A DNA stretch of 64,000 bases from Hymenobacter sp. CRA2 (GCF_002007105.1 NZ_MVBC01000005.1:124001-188000); one strand, 5' to 3'. Numbered from the stretch's first letter, positions 1 through 9,163 are shown. Numbers and translations: made by a program. Notes: a model not told the origin generated them from the letters alone.

Positions 1-7
1 TAAACAC

Positions 8-42
8 GCAAGATTCCTCGGCTGCGCTCGGAATGACGTTCT
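8..42. repeat. Half copy of a dispersed palindromic intergenic repeat
   Basis: The bases closely match the arms of the inverted repeat found in the gap between the two methylmalonyl-CoA mutase genes (50541-50646). The shared core reads TCCTCGRCTGCGCTCGGAAT followed by GACG, with about two mismatches over 31 bases. Only one arm lies inside the window, so the partner arm may be to the left of base 1. It lies just downstream of the minus-strand gene that ends at 56. It looks like a short non-coding genomic repeat of the REP kind; its role is unknown. Confidence 0.6.
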
Positions 43-55
43 AATTGACAACTAG

Positions 56-1147
56 CTACTTGAAATAGCTCTGGATGAAAATGGGCAGGCCGAGCTTGCT
101 GCGGCGGCCGCCGAGCTTGATGCCGTCATCGACGTACTTAGCTGCTTTGCCGGCCGCATTGGGGCTTTCGATGATACCCAGGAACGGGTTGTCTTCGCGG
201 GCCACGTAGATGCGGCCGTCGGGGCCGAGCTGCATGGAGCCGATTTTGCGGTTGGCCGAATTCCCGATGGATGTTTTGGCGCCGGTTTTCAGGTCGACCT
301 GCCAGATCTGGGCGTTGCCGTTGCCGTTGCTGGTGGCGTAGAGCTTGGAGCCGTCGGACGAGAATTCCACGCCGTAGGCTTCCTCGAAGGGGCCGTAGCT
401 CTTGGGGCTCTTGACCAGCCCGGTGGCGTTGTCGAAATCAAACACCTCGACTTTGTTGGCTTCGCGCCAGATGGCTACGCCGAGCTTTTTGCCGTCGGGC
501 GAGAATTTCATGCAGCCGATAGCGTTGCGGCCCGGGCCGGCGTGCATGCTGCCCACATTGCTCAAAATGGGTTTGGTCTGCACGCCATCGGGCGTCACGA
601 GGTAGCTCACGAAGGCGTTGGAGTTCCAGCGGTGGCCCACTACCCAAATGTCGCGTCCGTTCTTGTGGCGCACGGCGGCCAGCTTTTCGGCTACCGGTGA
701 GATGAGCAGGCCGTTGGTGCGCTTCACGTCGCCCATGCCGTCGGCATCGGTCATGTCCACCACGGAGTAGCGCATGCCTACCTGGCTGCCCTCGGCGGCG
801 GTGGTGAAGATGTAGAACACGTTGCCGCTGCCGGGGTCGGGAATGACCAGGGCGCTCTGTGAGGAGGATTTGCTACCGGCCAGGCCTTTGCCGTTGGGCA
901 TGAGTTGATGCTGACGGTTCCACACGTTCACGCCGTTGGTATAAAACAGCAGTTGGCCGCGCGAAGTAGTGGCCACCGACGAGCCTTCGTAGGTCGCCAG
1001 CTTGCCGTCGAGCAGGGGCGTAGGAGCCCCCTGGCGGAAATCGAGGCCGGCCTCCTGGCCGAAGTACCACAGGGACGCTTGCTGCTGGGCCTGGGCGCTC
1101 AGCGTCAGGCACAACGCCAGCAGCAGGCCGAAAAAACGAATCTGCAT
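56..1147 (-). CDS. Secreted beta-propeller-like protein (WD40/PD40-like)
   Basis: The 363-residue product opens with a clear Sec signal peptide: two basic residues, a leucine-rich core, then an AQA cleavage site near residue 20. The mature start (WYFGQEAGLDF) is typical of Bacteroidota extracellular proteins whose front half is a series of beta-propeller blades. Repeats of the type CMKFSPDGKKLGVAIW, VEFSSDGSKLYATS and MQLGPDGRIYVAR are propeller blades with the SPDG turn. Large family members usually continue into adhesion repeats and a type IX sorting domain; this one ends after the propeller, so it is a short version. It is probably periplasmic or extracellular. No catalytic motif is visible and its ligand is unknown. 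Confidence 0.7.
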   Translation of the reverse strand: MQIRFFGLLLALCLTLSAQAQQQASLWYFGQEAGLDFRQGAPTPLLDGKLATYEGSSVATTSRGQLLFYTNGVNVWNRQHQLMPNGKGLAGSKSSSQSALVIPDPGSGNVFYIFTTAAEGSQVGMRYSVVDMTDADGMGDVKRTNGLLISPVAEKLAAVRHKNGRDIWVVGHRWNSNAFVSYLVTPDGVQTKPILSNVGSMHAGPGRNAIGCMKFSPDGKKLGVAIWREANKVEVFDFDNATGLVKSPKSYGPFEEAYGVEFSSDGSKLYATSNGNGNAQIWQVDLKTGAKTSIGNSANRKIGSMQLGPDGRIYVAREDNPFLGIIESPNAAGKAAKYVDDGIKLGGRRSKLGLPIFIQSYFK

Positions 1148-1256
1148 AAGCTGTACGCGCGGCCAGCCGGGTAGGTGAACGACCCGCCGCGCAAGGCCTA
1201 ATAACGCAAAAGCGTGCCAACGTATGCACCGCGGCCCAAAATCTGCCCCGGATGAG

Positions 1257-1670
1257 CTATTCGGCCGGGTCGGCAGCAGCGGCCCAGGCCCGCGCTTCGC
1301 TGAGCAGCTCGAAGCGGCTCATCTCAAACGAGAACTGCGGCGTGGACTTGTGGTACATGTTGTTTATCGTCAGGCGGTTGAGCACATCTTCCGACTCTAT
1401 CAGCGCCAAGCGGCGCAGGCCCATGTCGTCCAGGGCCGGCAGCAGGTATTCCGATACCCAGGCCAGATCAGCGGGGCGGACGGCCCGCAACTGCCGGTCG
1501 TTGGCTATCCAGCCCGTTATCTGGTATTGTTGTGCCAATTGTAGCCCCTGCTCAATAGCTTGCCGGAATTGCTGACTGCCCGCGAAGCCCAGCCACTCTG
1601 CCTCCAACACTGGGGCAGGGTATTCGTGCAGGTAAATGTTGACAAACGGGTGGGACACGAGCAGTTGCAT
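1257..1670 (-). CDS. Small STAS-like/hypothetical protein
   Basis: A 137-residue soluble protein with no signal peptide or membrane segment. The alternating pattern (FVNIYLHEYPAPVLEAEW, then a helix, then ITGWIANDRQLRAV) resembles the SpoIIAA/STAS-like fold of many small Bacteroidota proteins that sense or relay stress, but I cannot identify a family. The ATG at 1668-1670 gives a good N-terminus. It stands alone; the neighbouring Nudix gene ends about 140 bases upstream on the same strand. The function is not assignable from sequence. Confidence 0.6.
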   Translation of the reverse strand: MQLLVSHPFVNIYLHEYPAPVLEAEWLGFAGSQQFRQAIEQGLQLAQQYQITGWIANDRQLRAVRPADLAWVSEYLLPALDDMGLRRLALIESEDVLNRLTINNMYHKSTPQFSFEMSRFELLSEARAWAAAADPAE

Positions 1671-1810
1671 AGCAAGGAAAAGGCACTAGCGGAGCCGCCG
1701 ATGTGGCGGAGCGGCAGTAGGGTGAGCATCAGCGTGCGGCAACTGACTCCGGCAAATTTACTTCTGCCCGCGCCGAAATGGTGATTTCTCCGGATAGCGA
1801 AAGCGGCCGT

Positions 1811-2371
1811 TCAGACAGCCCATTCGTCGTTTTGCAGGCGCGGCAGCAGCTCGTGCACGATGCGGTAGCTCAGGCCCCACAATTTATGCTCGCCCAGGCG
1901 AACAAACGAGATGCGCGCGGCGCGCGGCCAACCGGCGAGCTGCCAGTCTTCGGTGAAGTGCCGGGCAGGGTCCAGCAGCTCGGCCACGCGCACTTCCAGC
2001 ACTTCTTCCACTTCGCGCTCCAGCCAGCGCCACACCGCCGGCCGCGTAATCAGCCCTAGAAACGGCGTGACGCGGAAGCCCGTCACCGTTTCGACCACGG
2101 GCAGCTCGGCCAGCACTTCCACCGCCGAGCGCGGCAGGTATACCTCTTCCTCGGCTTCGCGCAGGGCGGTGTCGAGTAGGGACGCGTCGTCCGGGTCGCG
2201 CTTGCCGCCGGGAAAGGCCAGCTGCCCGCCGTGCACGCCAAAGTTGCTGCGGCGCACCAGCACCAAGCGCAGCTCGCCCGCGTCGTCGCGAAAGATGGGT
2301 ACGAGAACGGCCGCGGCGCGCAGCTGCGCCGGCGCGGCCGGAACGTTGGTTTGATCGGGCGGCAGCATCAT
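1811..2371 (-). CDS. CoA pyrophosphatase-type Nudix hydrolase
   Basis: The 186-residue product has a Nudix core at about residues 53-80: FPGGKRDPDD, then ALREAEEEVYLP. The FPGG...DASLLDTALREAEEEV arrangement is the NudL/CoA-pyrophosphatase version of the box, in which the usual EExG glycine is not kept. Family members split CoA and its esters into 3',5'-ADP and phosphopantetheine. The acidic cluster E72, E74-E76 would bind the metal. The first codons overlap the stop codon of the upstream VOC gene (ATGA-type overlap at 2368-2371), so the two are probably translated together. The start could be either of two adjacent ATGs. Confidence 0.85.
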   Translation of the reverse strand: MMLPPDQTNVPAAPAQLRAAAVLVPIFRDDAGELRLVLVRRSNFGVHGGQLAFPGGKRDPDDASLLDTALREAEEEVYLPRSAVEVLAELPVVETVTGFRVTPFLGLITRPAVWRWLEREVEEVLEVRVAELLDPARHFTEDWQLAGWPRAARISFVRLGEHKLWGLSYRIVHELLPRLQNDEWAV

Positions 2372-2883
2372 TGATCAGCCCAGGCCTGCAGCTCGATGAC
2401 GTTGCATTCCGGATCCATGACGTAAGCCCAGGTGACGCGCCGGCCAAGCGGGGTCACCTGGGTGGCAATGTCGCCCAGGGCCGTGCCGCCTTCGGCCAGC
2501 ACCACCGCGCGGGCGGCGGCTACATCAGGCACTTCAAAGGCAATGTGGCCGAAGCCGGGGCGGTTGGGCGCCGTGCGGGCGCGGTGACTCAGCGGGTCGT
2601 AACCGAAGATTTCCAGGGTCGGGCCGTTGTCGCCGTGGCCGGGCAGGCGCAGGTGCACGCCGCGCAGGCGCAGGCGCGAGGTTTCCAGGGCTTCGTCCTG
2701 GTAGTCGCGCTGGGGCAGCAGCCGCACGCAGCCAAATACGCGCTCATAAAACGAGGCCAGGGTTTCCCAGTCTTCCGCGGTAAGATTCGTGTGGGCGTAT
2801 CGGGCCGCTAGCAAAGGTTTTTCCACTAGTAGGGGCAGGTTGGTGGCAGAAGCACATTCCGAACGAACAGGCAATATATCCAT
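2368..2883 (-). CDS. VOC-family (glyoxalase/bleomycin-resistance fold) protein
   Basis: About 171 residues when started at the ATG at 2881-2883; a start ten codons upstream is also open. The fold shows a first strand and helix (ARYAHTNLTAEDWETLASFYERVFGC), the middle FGHIAFEVPDVAAARAVV unit and the last strand WAYVMDPECNVIELQ. The conserved His near the start, the His of GHIAFEV and the Glu of NVIEL are the usual metal ligands of this superfamily. The substrate cannot be told: members include lactoylglutathione lyases, dioxygenases and antibiotic-binding proteins. It overlaps the Nudix gene downstream by a few bases, implying one operon. Confidence 0.8.
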   Translation of the reverse strand: MDILPVRSECASATNLPLLVEKPLLAARYAHTNLTAEDWETLASFYERVFGCVRLLPQRDYQDEALETSRLRLRGVHLRLPGHGDNGPTLEIFGYDPLSHRARTAPNRPGFGHIAFEVPDVAAARAVVLAEGGTALGDIATQVTPLGRRVTWAYVMDPECNVIELQAWADQ

Positions 2884-2994
2884 TCGCGGCCGTCCGGCGA
2901 ACCGGCGGTACATGTGCTTCAGACCGAAATAAAGCCGGCGCCAACTGTTACTGTTTACCGGATAACTCCGCCGTCAGGCAGAACCAGCCGGCCT

Positions 2995-3720
2995 TCAGCG
3001 CACCACGTACTGGCCGGCCGCATCGGTGGGCGGTAGGGTGCGGTGGGCTTCAAAATACTGGTACACGGGCGCCAGGCCAGCCCAGAAATCGTGGTGTGGG
3101 CTGGCCCAGCGGGCTTCCAGGTCCGTCGGGTTCAGCTCGAAGGGGAAGATGTGCACGGGCAGTTCCAGTTGGCCGGCGGCCCGGGCTTCCACGGCCAGCA
3201 CATATAGCTCCTCGATGCCGGCGTCGGTGATGGGCAGGCAACCGATGGTGACGTTGGAGCCGTGAATGAAGATGTCGCCGCCCGGGTTGGGCTCCCCACG
3301 GGCCTGGTCGAGGGCGTTGGGGTAGTTCAGGCCCAGCGACAGGTGGTAGAGGCTGCTGGGATTGAAGCGGTCCACGTGGTAGCAGCCTTCGGGCACCTGC
3401 CCGTCGCCGGAGCGGCGTTTGGGGCCCAACGTGCCCGAGGTGCCGGCCAGCGCGTAGCGCCGCAGCAGCTGGTAGCGGCCCTGCCCACGATTGCGCGCCC
3501 ACACTTCCACCCGTCGCCCGATTTTGAAAGCCCGCAGGTACAGCTCCAACTGATCGGCCGCGAGGCCGCGTCGGCGCAGCTCGCTTTGCAGGGCGGGCCA
3601 GCGCGCGGCGTAGGCGGCGCGCACCCGCGGGTAGCGCTGCTGCTCGAGGCGAAAGGAAGCATCGGCGGGGCCGAGGCCAATAAGTACAGGAACCAGTAAT
3701 AACAGCAGCAGAGCGCGCAC
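2995..3720 (-). CDS. Murein L,D-transpeptidase (YafK-like)
   Basis: A 241-residue protein with a hydrophobic leader at residues 1-22 (signal peptide or anchor). The catalytic YkuD motif reads IFIHGSNVTIGCLPITD near residues 165-182, with the catalytic Cys in IGC and the conserved HG. The region before it (SGDGQVPEGCYHVDRFNPSS..) matches the YafK branch, in which a short helical N-terminus precedes the transpeptidase. Such enzymes act in the periplasm and form or hydrolyse L,D links in peptidoglycan or attach proteins to it. The gene is single, with no operon partner on the same strand. Confidence 0.88.
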   Translation of the reverse strand: MRALLLLLLVPVLIGLGPADASFRLEQQRYPRVRAAYAARWPALQSELRRRGLAADQLELYLRAFKIGRRVEVWARNRGQGRYQLLRRYALAGTSGTLGPKRRSGDGQVPEGCYHVDRFNPSSLYHLSLGLNYPNALDQARGEPNPGGDIFIHGSNVTIGCLPITDAGIEELYVLAVEARAAGQLELPVHIFPFELNPTDLEARWASPHHDFWAGLAPVYQYFEAHRTLPPTDAAGQYVVR

Positions 3721-3913
3721 GGGCAGCAGGCGGTAAAATTCGCTGGCTTAACGTCGAGCTTTGGGGCAGAAGTATATGTTTGAGTGGATATAGGCCCAGT
3801 TGTATAAATAATGCCTTGCCCGGTAGGCAGAAGCATACCTTGCGGGCCACAAGCGCGTTGAATAAGCACAGCTAACCGCCTGTATTCGCCGCGCCCACTT
3901 GCTGCCAAACCGT

Positions 3914-4474
3914 ATGACCCAGCCGCCGACTTCAGCACCCGGCAAGCGCCCGCTCCGCCGCGACCCGGTGCAGGAAATGATGGCACAGTACGCGCCCGGA
4001 GCCCGGCGGCTCAATGCGGTGCTGCTGGCCTTCTGCCTGTTGTTGGGATTGGATTGGGCGCTGCCACCGCGCGAGTATGCCAACGAGCCTGTGCTGAGCC
4101 GGCAAATTGTGCTGACTTCCTCGTCGGCGTCCGATCCGCGCATGGCCTACGACATTGCCACGCCCCACGCCCGGTTTCGCCTGGCCAGCGAGCAGGGTGC
4201 CCGCGTGCGCGACGGGCAGCGCATCACGGTGTGGAGCAGCCCCGTATTTGGCGTCGTGCGGCGCGTTAGCTCCCCCGCGTCGCCCGAGGGTGCGGTGCCG
4301 TTTCGGCCGGCTAGCGGGATTATTTACGGGCCGTTCGCCGTGGCGCCCGTACTGCTGCTGGCGGTGGCGTTGGCCGGCGTATGGCCGCGGCGCCGGCCCG
4401 AGACGTACGTGAATACCGCCGTAGCTGGCGTATTGCTGGTCCTGATTGTAGGTGCGCTGCTGGTCTGGTCCTAA
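3914..4474 (+). CDS. Membrane protein of unknown function
   Basis: A 186-residue product from the ATG at 3914. It has a basic N-terminal tail, a first membrane segment (VLLAFCLLLGLDWAL), an extracytoplasmic domain of about 90 residues with beta-rich character (RFRLASEQGARVRDGQRITVWSS), and two closing membrane segments (VAPVLLLAVALAGVW and AVAGVLLVLIVGALLV). This layout resembles small Bacteroidota envelope proteins, but no named family is recognisable. The gene is divergent from the L,D-transpeptidase, with roughly 190 bases between them. Confidence 0.65.
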   Translation: MTQPPTSAPGKRPLRRDPVQEMMAQYAPGARRLNAVLLAFCLLLGLDWALPPREYANEPVLSRQIVLTSSSASDPRMAYDIATPHARFRLASEQGARVRDGQRITVWSSPVFGVVRRVSSPASPEGAVPFRPASGIIYGPFAVAPVLLLAVALAGVWPRRRPETYVNTAVAGVLLVLIVGALLVWS

Positions 4475-4533
4475 GCCCCCAATCGGCCCACGGCGCGGCG
4501 TTTGCCGTTCCCCGCGCCGTGGGCTGAAGCCGC

Positions 4534-5322
4534 CTAAATGCTGCGCACCGTGCCGCCGTCCACGCGCACGGAAGCGCCATTAGTAGCCGAGGCCAGCGGA
4601 CTGGCCAGGTAGGTAACCATGGTGGCTACTTCATCCGGGGTGGCAAAGCGCTGCAGCAGTGACGAGGGCCGCGCGTGCTGGAAGAAATCCTGCTCGGCCT
4701 GCTCGCGGGTCTGGCCTTCGGCGGCCAGCTTCCCGATAAAATCCTGCACGCCCTCCGAGGCCGTGGGGCCGGGTAGCACCGAATTGACGGTAACGCCCGT
4801 GCCCTTGGTCAGCTCGGCCAGACCGCGGGCCACGGCCAGCTGGGCCGTCTTGGTGGTGCCGTAGTGAATCATTTCCTGCGGAATCTGCAGGGCCGATTCG
4901 CTGGAGATGAACAGGATGCGGCCCCAGTTGCGCTCCAGCATCTGCGGGAAGTAGTGCCGCGACAGGCGCACGCCGCTCAGCACGTTCACTTCGAAGAAGC
5001 GCAGCCAGTCCTCGTCGGGAATGTCGGCGAAGGGCTTGGGGTCGAAGATGCCCACGTTGTTGATCAGGATGTCCACGGTGGGCACGGCGGCCAGGAGCTG
5101 CTGCACGTCGGCGGCGCGGCCAAAATCCACGGTGATGCCGCGCACCTCGGCCTGCGGCGTATCGGCGAGGATGCTGTTGCGCGCGTCGGCGAGGCGAGCT
5201 TCGGTGCGGCCGGTGAGGATTACGGCGGCCCCTTCGGCGGCCAGGCGCCGGGCAATGGCCAGGCCGATGCCGGCGGTGGAGCCCGTGACAAGGGCGGTTT
5301 TGCCCGTGAGTTGTAAGTCCAT
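4534..5322 (-). CDS. Short-chain dehydrogenase/reductase
   Basis: A classical SDR of 262 residues. The cofactor loop TGSTAGIG lies at about residues 14-21, followed by the arginine of TGRTEARL that favours NADP(H). The NNVG motif is near residue 90. The catalytic Ser comes from SSESAL, and the YGTTK motif supplies the Tyr and Lys. The C-terminus (TYLASPLASATNGASVRVDGG) is the usual SDR end. The closest-looking relatives are 3-oxoacyl-ACP reductase-like enzymes, but the true substrate is not readable. It is convergent with the membrane protein gene before it. Confidence 0.85.
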   Translation of the reverse strand: MDLQLTGKTALVTGSTAGIGLAIARRLAAEGAAVILTGRTEARLADARNSILADTPQAEVRGITVDFGRAADVQQLLAAVPTVDILINNVGIFDPKPFADIPDEDWLRFFEVNVLSGVRLSRHYFPQMLERNWGRILFISSESALQIPQEMIHYGTTKTAQLAVARGLAELTKGTGVTVNSVLPGPTASEGVQDFIGKLAAEGQTREQAEQDFFQHARPSSLLQRFATPDEVATMVTYLASPLASATNGASVRVDGGTVRSI

Positions 5323-5532
5323 GCGGAAGAAATTGCGGATTGACGATGGGAGTTGCTGTAACCGCCCAAGGCCGGTTTTGTCCGCGCTGCCGCCGCGGAT
5401 TTTCCGGACCGCGGCCGCTAGGGAAGTGCGGGAAAGTCGCTAATTCGGAGCCCGCCCGGCCGATGGCATCGGTTTGGGGCCGCGCCCCGTATGGGCAAGC
5501 ACCGTTTTCGTTTTACCTTTTTCGGTTTGCCG

Positions 5533-6021
5533 ATGTCCTTTTACTCTGCCCGCCCCGAAGACCTCATGTTTGATGCCGCCCGCCGCGGCGACGTTGCCCT
5601 CATCCAGGAACTGCTGGCCACCGGCCTCGACGTGAACGTGCAGAACAGCAAGGGCTTCACGCCGCTGATTCTGGCCACCTACGACGACCACCTGGAGGCC
5701 GCGCAGGCGCTCATCGCCGCCGGGGCCGACGTGAACGTGCAGGACGTGACCGGCAACACCGCGCTGATGGGCGTCAGCTTCAAGGGCTACGCCGACATTG
5801 CGCGCCTGCTGCTGGCTCACGGCGCCGACGTAAACCTGCAGAACGGCAACGGCGGCACGGCCCTGATGTTTGCCACGCTTTTCGGCCGCCACAACATCGT
5901 GCCCATCCTGCTCGAGGCCGGCGCCGATACCGCCCTGCGCGACGTACGCGGCCTCTCGGCCCGCGACCTGGCCTTGCAGCAAGGCAACGAGGAAGCACTG
6001 AAACTGCTGTCGGCGCAGTAA
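5533..6021 (+). CDS. Ankyrin-repeat protein
   Basis: About 162 residues from the ATG at 5533 (MSFYSARPEDLMFDAARRGD); an in-frame ATG at 5491 would add 14 residues of unlikely sequence. Four to five ankyrin repeats follow each other: GDVALIQELLATGLDVNVQNSKG, then units with TPLILATY, TALMGVSF, TALMFATL and SARDLALQQG. There is no signal peptide or membrane segment, so a cytosolic protein-binding role is expected. It is not related by position to the ankyrin lipoprotein at 39187-40233. Confidence 0.85.
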   Translation: MSFYSARPEDLMFDAARRGDVALIQELLATGLDVNVQNSKGFTPLILATYDDHLEAAQALIAAGADVNVQDVTGNTALMGVSFKGYADIARLLLAHGADVNLQNGNGGTALMFATLFGRHNIVPILLEAGADTALRDVRGLSARDLALQQGNEEALKLLSAQ

Positions 6022-6032
6022 AGCACGCTCAT

Positions 6033-6839
6033 TCAGGGCTTCTGGAGCAGGAAGTAAGCGTAGCGCCGGTCGTGCACCAGCGGCTGCTGCGGCTCCAGTA
6101 CCACCAGTTGGGGCATTAAGCCGCACTGCTCCGCCAGCTCCCAGAACTCCTCGACGCGGTAAGTGGTCATGTTGGCCATGTTTTGCGCGTAGCCCCAGCG
6201 GTAGGGCTGGCTGTTCAGCGTCAGGTCGCTGTACTTGATCTGAACGAAGGCCAGGCCACCGGTGGCCAGCAGCTCCGCCATGACGCGCAGCACCCGTCGG
6301 CCGTAGGCCTGCGAAGGAAACAGCTCGTACACGTAGGTCGACAGCACCAGGTCGCAGGGCTCCGCAATCAGTGCGGTTACGTGTTCGGGCTGCGCTGCCT
6401 GAAATAGCAACGGTACATAGTTGCGCAGCCCCTCGGTCGCCATTTGGCGCTGGCATTCGGCAAGGCTGGCCTGGGTGATGTCCACGCCGTAGTAGCGGGC
6501 GGCATCCACGCCGAAATGCACCGCGTTGGCCCCACCTCCACAGCCCCAGTCAACGATGCGGCGCGGCTGACTAAGCCAATCGGCGCCGGCCAGGCGCTGA
6601 AAGATGCGCAGGTTGTGGCGGCCGATGGCCAGCCACCGTTCGTCGTCGTGGGCGAATACGCCATTGCCGCGCCAGTGAGCATTGCCGCCTTCCTGCTCCT
6701 GGGTCGAAAGCGCGTTCCAGTGGCGCTGCGCATCATCAATGAGCTGTGCCTCGCTCTGGTACATGCCCAAGCTGTTGTGCAACAGGCGCTGGCTTGCCCG
6801 GTAGCCGGTGCCCAGCAGTGAGCGTAATGCGTTAGCCAT
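6033..6839 (-). CDS. Class I SAM-dependent methyltransferase
   Basis: About 268 residues from the ATG at 6837-6839 (MANALRSLLG); a longer open frame upstream to 6917 is unlikely. Motif I is IVDWGCGGGANAV with the GxGxG-like SAM loop; the acidic end of strand 2 is YYGVDITQ; motif IV is CDLVLSTYVYELF. The N-terminal 90 residues are a helical cap with a Trp/His-rich patch. The substrate is not known. The gene is convergent with the ankyrin gene, with only 11 bases between the two ends. Confidence 0.82.
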   Translation of the reverse strand: MANALRSLLGTGYRASQRLLHNSLGMYQSEAQLIDDAQRHWNALSTQEQEGGNAHWRGNGVFAHDDERWLAIGRHNLRIFQRLAGADWLSQPRRIVDWGCGGGANAVHFGVDAARYYGVDITQASLAECQRQMATEGLRNYVPLLFQAAQPEHVTALIAEPCDLVLSTYVYELFPSQAYGRRVLRVMAELLATGGLAFVQIKYSDLTLNSQPYRWGYAQNMANMTTYRVEEFWELAEQCGLMPQLVVLEPQQPLVHDRRYAYFLLQKP

Positions 6840-7043
6840 AGCAAGATGGGATTGGAGCAAAAGACGATAAAATATATAACTATTTATGGTGAAACCATTG
6901 CCAAAGCCATAACTCAAAGCAAGGCTGCAGACGCCAGCGTCGGGGCTTGGTACTCAATGCACTATCTGTAAGTTGGCTCTTCTAAACCTCCAAGATAAGT
7001 GCATCAGTGGCAGTAAGATGATGTGTAAGTTGCTGCAATACCT

Positions 7044-8039
7044 ATGAATACCACTCCGCCTGACCACGGGCTGCCCGGTCTGTACTCGACTGATGTGCTA
7101 GGGCCGGATTTTGAGCAGCGGTACATTGAGCAGCCTGCTGATTACGAAGGCCCCGTGTGCTGCACGCTGGTGCGCTACCGCCCCGGTGCTGAGATGCGCC
7201 GGGCAGTGCTGTACGTGCATGGCTTCAATGACTACTTTTTTCAGCGTGAGCTGGCCGCGGCGTGGCAAGCCCAGGGTTACCGCTTTTATGCGCTGGATTT
7301 GCGCAAATACGGCCGCTCACTGCTGCCGCACCAGCGCCCCAACAACGTCCGCGACCTACGCGAGTATTTTCCGGACCTCAACGCAGCGCTGGCCATTATC
7401 CGGGAAGAAGGCGCCACCCAAATCGTGCTGAATGCGCACTCTACCGGCGGGCTTATCGGGGCGCTACACGCCGATGCGCATCCCGGCACCTGGGCTGCGC
7501 TGGTGCTCAACAGTCCGTTTTTAGAGATGAACCAACCGCTCTGGCTGCGCCGCGGCGTGCTGCCTTTGGTCACGCGCCTGGGGCGGTGGTGGCCCAATTT
7601 GGTAATTCCGGCCAACTTACCCCTGGGCTACGGGGAAAGCCTGCACCGGCAGTACCACGGCGAATGGGACTACGAACTGCGCTGGAAGCCCGTGCAGGTG
7701 TTTCCCATCAACGCCGGTTGGCTGCGGGCCATTCGGGCCGGGCACCGGCGTGTGGCCCGCGGCCTCGCCATTGCGACGCCCGTGCTGGTGCTGCACTCGG
7801 CGCACACCGTGCGGCATTACCACCCCTTCAGCAACGAATACTTCACGGCCGACGGCGTGCTCAACGTGACCCACATCCGCGAACTGGCCCCGCGCCTCGG
7901 GCCGCAAGTAACGGTGCAGCCCATCGAAGGCGGCCTGCACGATTTGGTTTTGTCGCGCCCGGCGGTGCGCGCCGAGGTGTATCAGCATCTGTTTGCGTGG
8001 TTGGCGGAGGTGCTGCCTGCCTCAACCAATGCGGTCTAA
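7044..8039 (+). CDS. Alpha/beta hydrolase (lysophospholipase-like)
   Basis: A 331-residue protein of the serine-hydrolase alpha/beta fold. The oxyanion strand reads VLYVHGFNDYFFQ, the nucleophile elbow is NAHSTGGLIG (Ser in HSTGG), the acid probably follows VLVLHSAHT, and the catalytic His is in GGLHDLVLS near residue 311. This pattern fits the serine aminopeptidase S33/monoacylglycerol lipase group. No signal peptide is present. The ATG at 7044 follows an AT-rich leader. The physiological ester is unknown. Confidence 0.85.
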   Translation: MNTTPPDHGLPGLYSTDVLGPDFEQRYIEQPADYEGPVCCTLVRYRPGAEMRRAVLYVHGFNDYFFQRELAAAWQAQGYRFYALDLRKYGRSLLPHQRPNNVRDLREYFPDLNAALAIIREEGATQIVLNAHSTGGLIGALHADAHPGTWAALVLNSPFLEMNQPLWLRRGVLPLVTRLGRWWPNLVIPANLPLGYGESLHRQYHGEWDYELRWKPVQVFPINAGWLRAIRAGHRRVARGLAIATPVLVLHSAHTVRHYHPFSNEYFTADGVLNVTHIRELAPRLGPQVTVQPIEGGLHDLVLSRPAVRAEVYQHLFAWLAEVLPASTNAV

Positions 8040-8340
8040 GTACACGGCAGCTTGCGGTAAGTGCCCTACGTCCTACGCGGCCTATCATAGCTTGCCCAGG
8101 TCAGCGGCCTCCGGCTGCCACAGATGCGCGGGCACGAAGAGGCTGTTCGTAAACCACGGGGCGAGCAGGATGACTTTGGGCGTGACGAGCCGAAACGACG
8201 CGTCATCAAGGAATTATAGCTGCGTGGCAGGCATGGGAAGGCGGAAAAAGGGATGAATGGCCAAGGTCGCTGCTCACCGGATTTTCGATGCCTAACCGAC
8301 TATACCTAGCTGCTGTACAAACAGGCTACGCAAAGGCTGT
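8040..8340. other. Intergenic stretch, nothing recognised
   Basis: About 300 bases between the hydrolase and the next minus-strand gene. Open frames here lack coding character and no clear hairpin or repeat is seen. Confidence 0.5.
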
Positions 8341-8652
8341 TTAGCCCGGCAGGGGCTGCCACGTCTGTTCGGCTACTGCGGCCGTGTTCGTGGAGAGGTA
8401 CTCGTTGTAGACCTGCTCGGCCCGACCCTGGCCAATGAGTGGCTGGCCTTCGGTGGGCAGCACCAGCAGCAAGGCGTCGGCCGACAGGCCCAGGGCCGCG
8501 GCAAGTTGCGGGCCGAGCTGGCTGTTGTCGCCGGTGTAGGCTTCCTGTAGCTTCACCACGGTCAGCGGCTGGCCGGCGTGGTCGATGCGGGCAAAAACGG
8601 CGGGTGGAACGGTGGCGTGCGGCGCCATGGAGGCCGGGGTAGGATGATCCAT
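8341..8652 (-). CDS. Small hypothetical protein
   Basis: About 103 residues from the ATG at 8650-8652 (MDHPTPASMAPHATVPP). The sequence VFARIDHAGQPLTVVKLQEAYTGDNSQ is followed by a hydrophobic ALLLVLPTEGQPLIGQG. It lacks a signal peptide. I do not recognise a family. It follows the 148-residue gene on the same strand at about 65 bases and may form a pair with it. Confidence 0.45.
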   Translation of the reverse strand: MDHPTPASMAPHATVPPAVFARIDHAGQPLTVVKLQEAYTGDNSQLGPQLAAALGLSADALLLVLPTEGQPLIGQGRAEQVYNEYLSTNTAAVAEQTWQPLPG

Positions 8653-8716
8653 ACAGCAAATCAGGAAAGGTGATAGATAGCAGTACGGACCGGGGCACAG
8701 CAAGGCTGTATTCGGT

Positions 8717-9163
8717 TTAGTCAACGCCGGCTATGTCCAGCTGCGTTGCGTCTTGCACCGAGAGCGGCAGCTGGGTGCGCAGCAGCAGGGCGGCAATGGG
8801 CCCGGGCAAGGTACCGAGCAGTAGGGGAGAGGCCGGGCGTGCCACCAAGTGGTAGCCGGTGTCGGCGGGCGCGTTGAGCCGGGTTTTGTCGAAGGCGAAA
8901 AGCCCACGCCGGGCGTAGCGCGCGAAGCTTTGGTAGTTGCGGCCACTCTGCTGGGCGTTCGGCTCGATCTGCACCAGGGCGGCCGCGGGTGTTTCCGGCA
9001 GCGTCAGAAAGTACTGGTGCAGCTGCAGCAGCGCCTCTTCCGACGCCGCCACCGACTCGGGCAGCGTTCCACCGCCGGAGGCCAGGTACACCACGTGCCC
9101 GTCGCCGTCGACGGCAAACCAATCGATATCGGAATCAGCCTGTTCGGCGGCATCAATGCGCAT
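8717..9163 (-). CDS. Hypothetical protein, immunity-like composition
   Basis: A 148-residue soluble acidic protein that begins MRIDAAEQADSDIDWFAVD. The motif DGDGHVVYLASGGGTLPESV and the following helical SEEALLQLHQYF are a pattern shared by many small cytosolic Bacteroidota proteins, some of them annotated as immunity-like. No named domain can be assigned. It appears to be the first of a two-gene minus-strand unit with the gene ending at 8341. Confidence 0.55.
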   Translation of the reverse strand: MRIDAAEQADSDIDWFAVDGDGHVVYLASGGGTLPESVAASEEALLQLHQYFLTLPETPAAALVQIEPNAQQSGRNYQSFARYARRGLFAFDKTRLNAPADTGYHLVARPASPLLLGTLPGPIAALLLRTQLPLSVQDATQLDIAGVD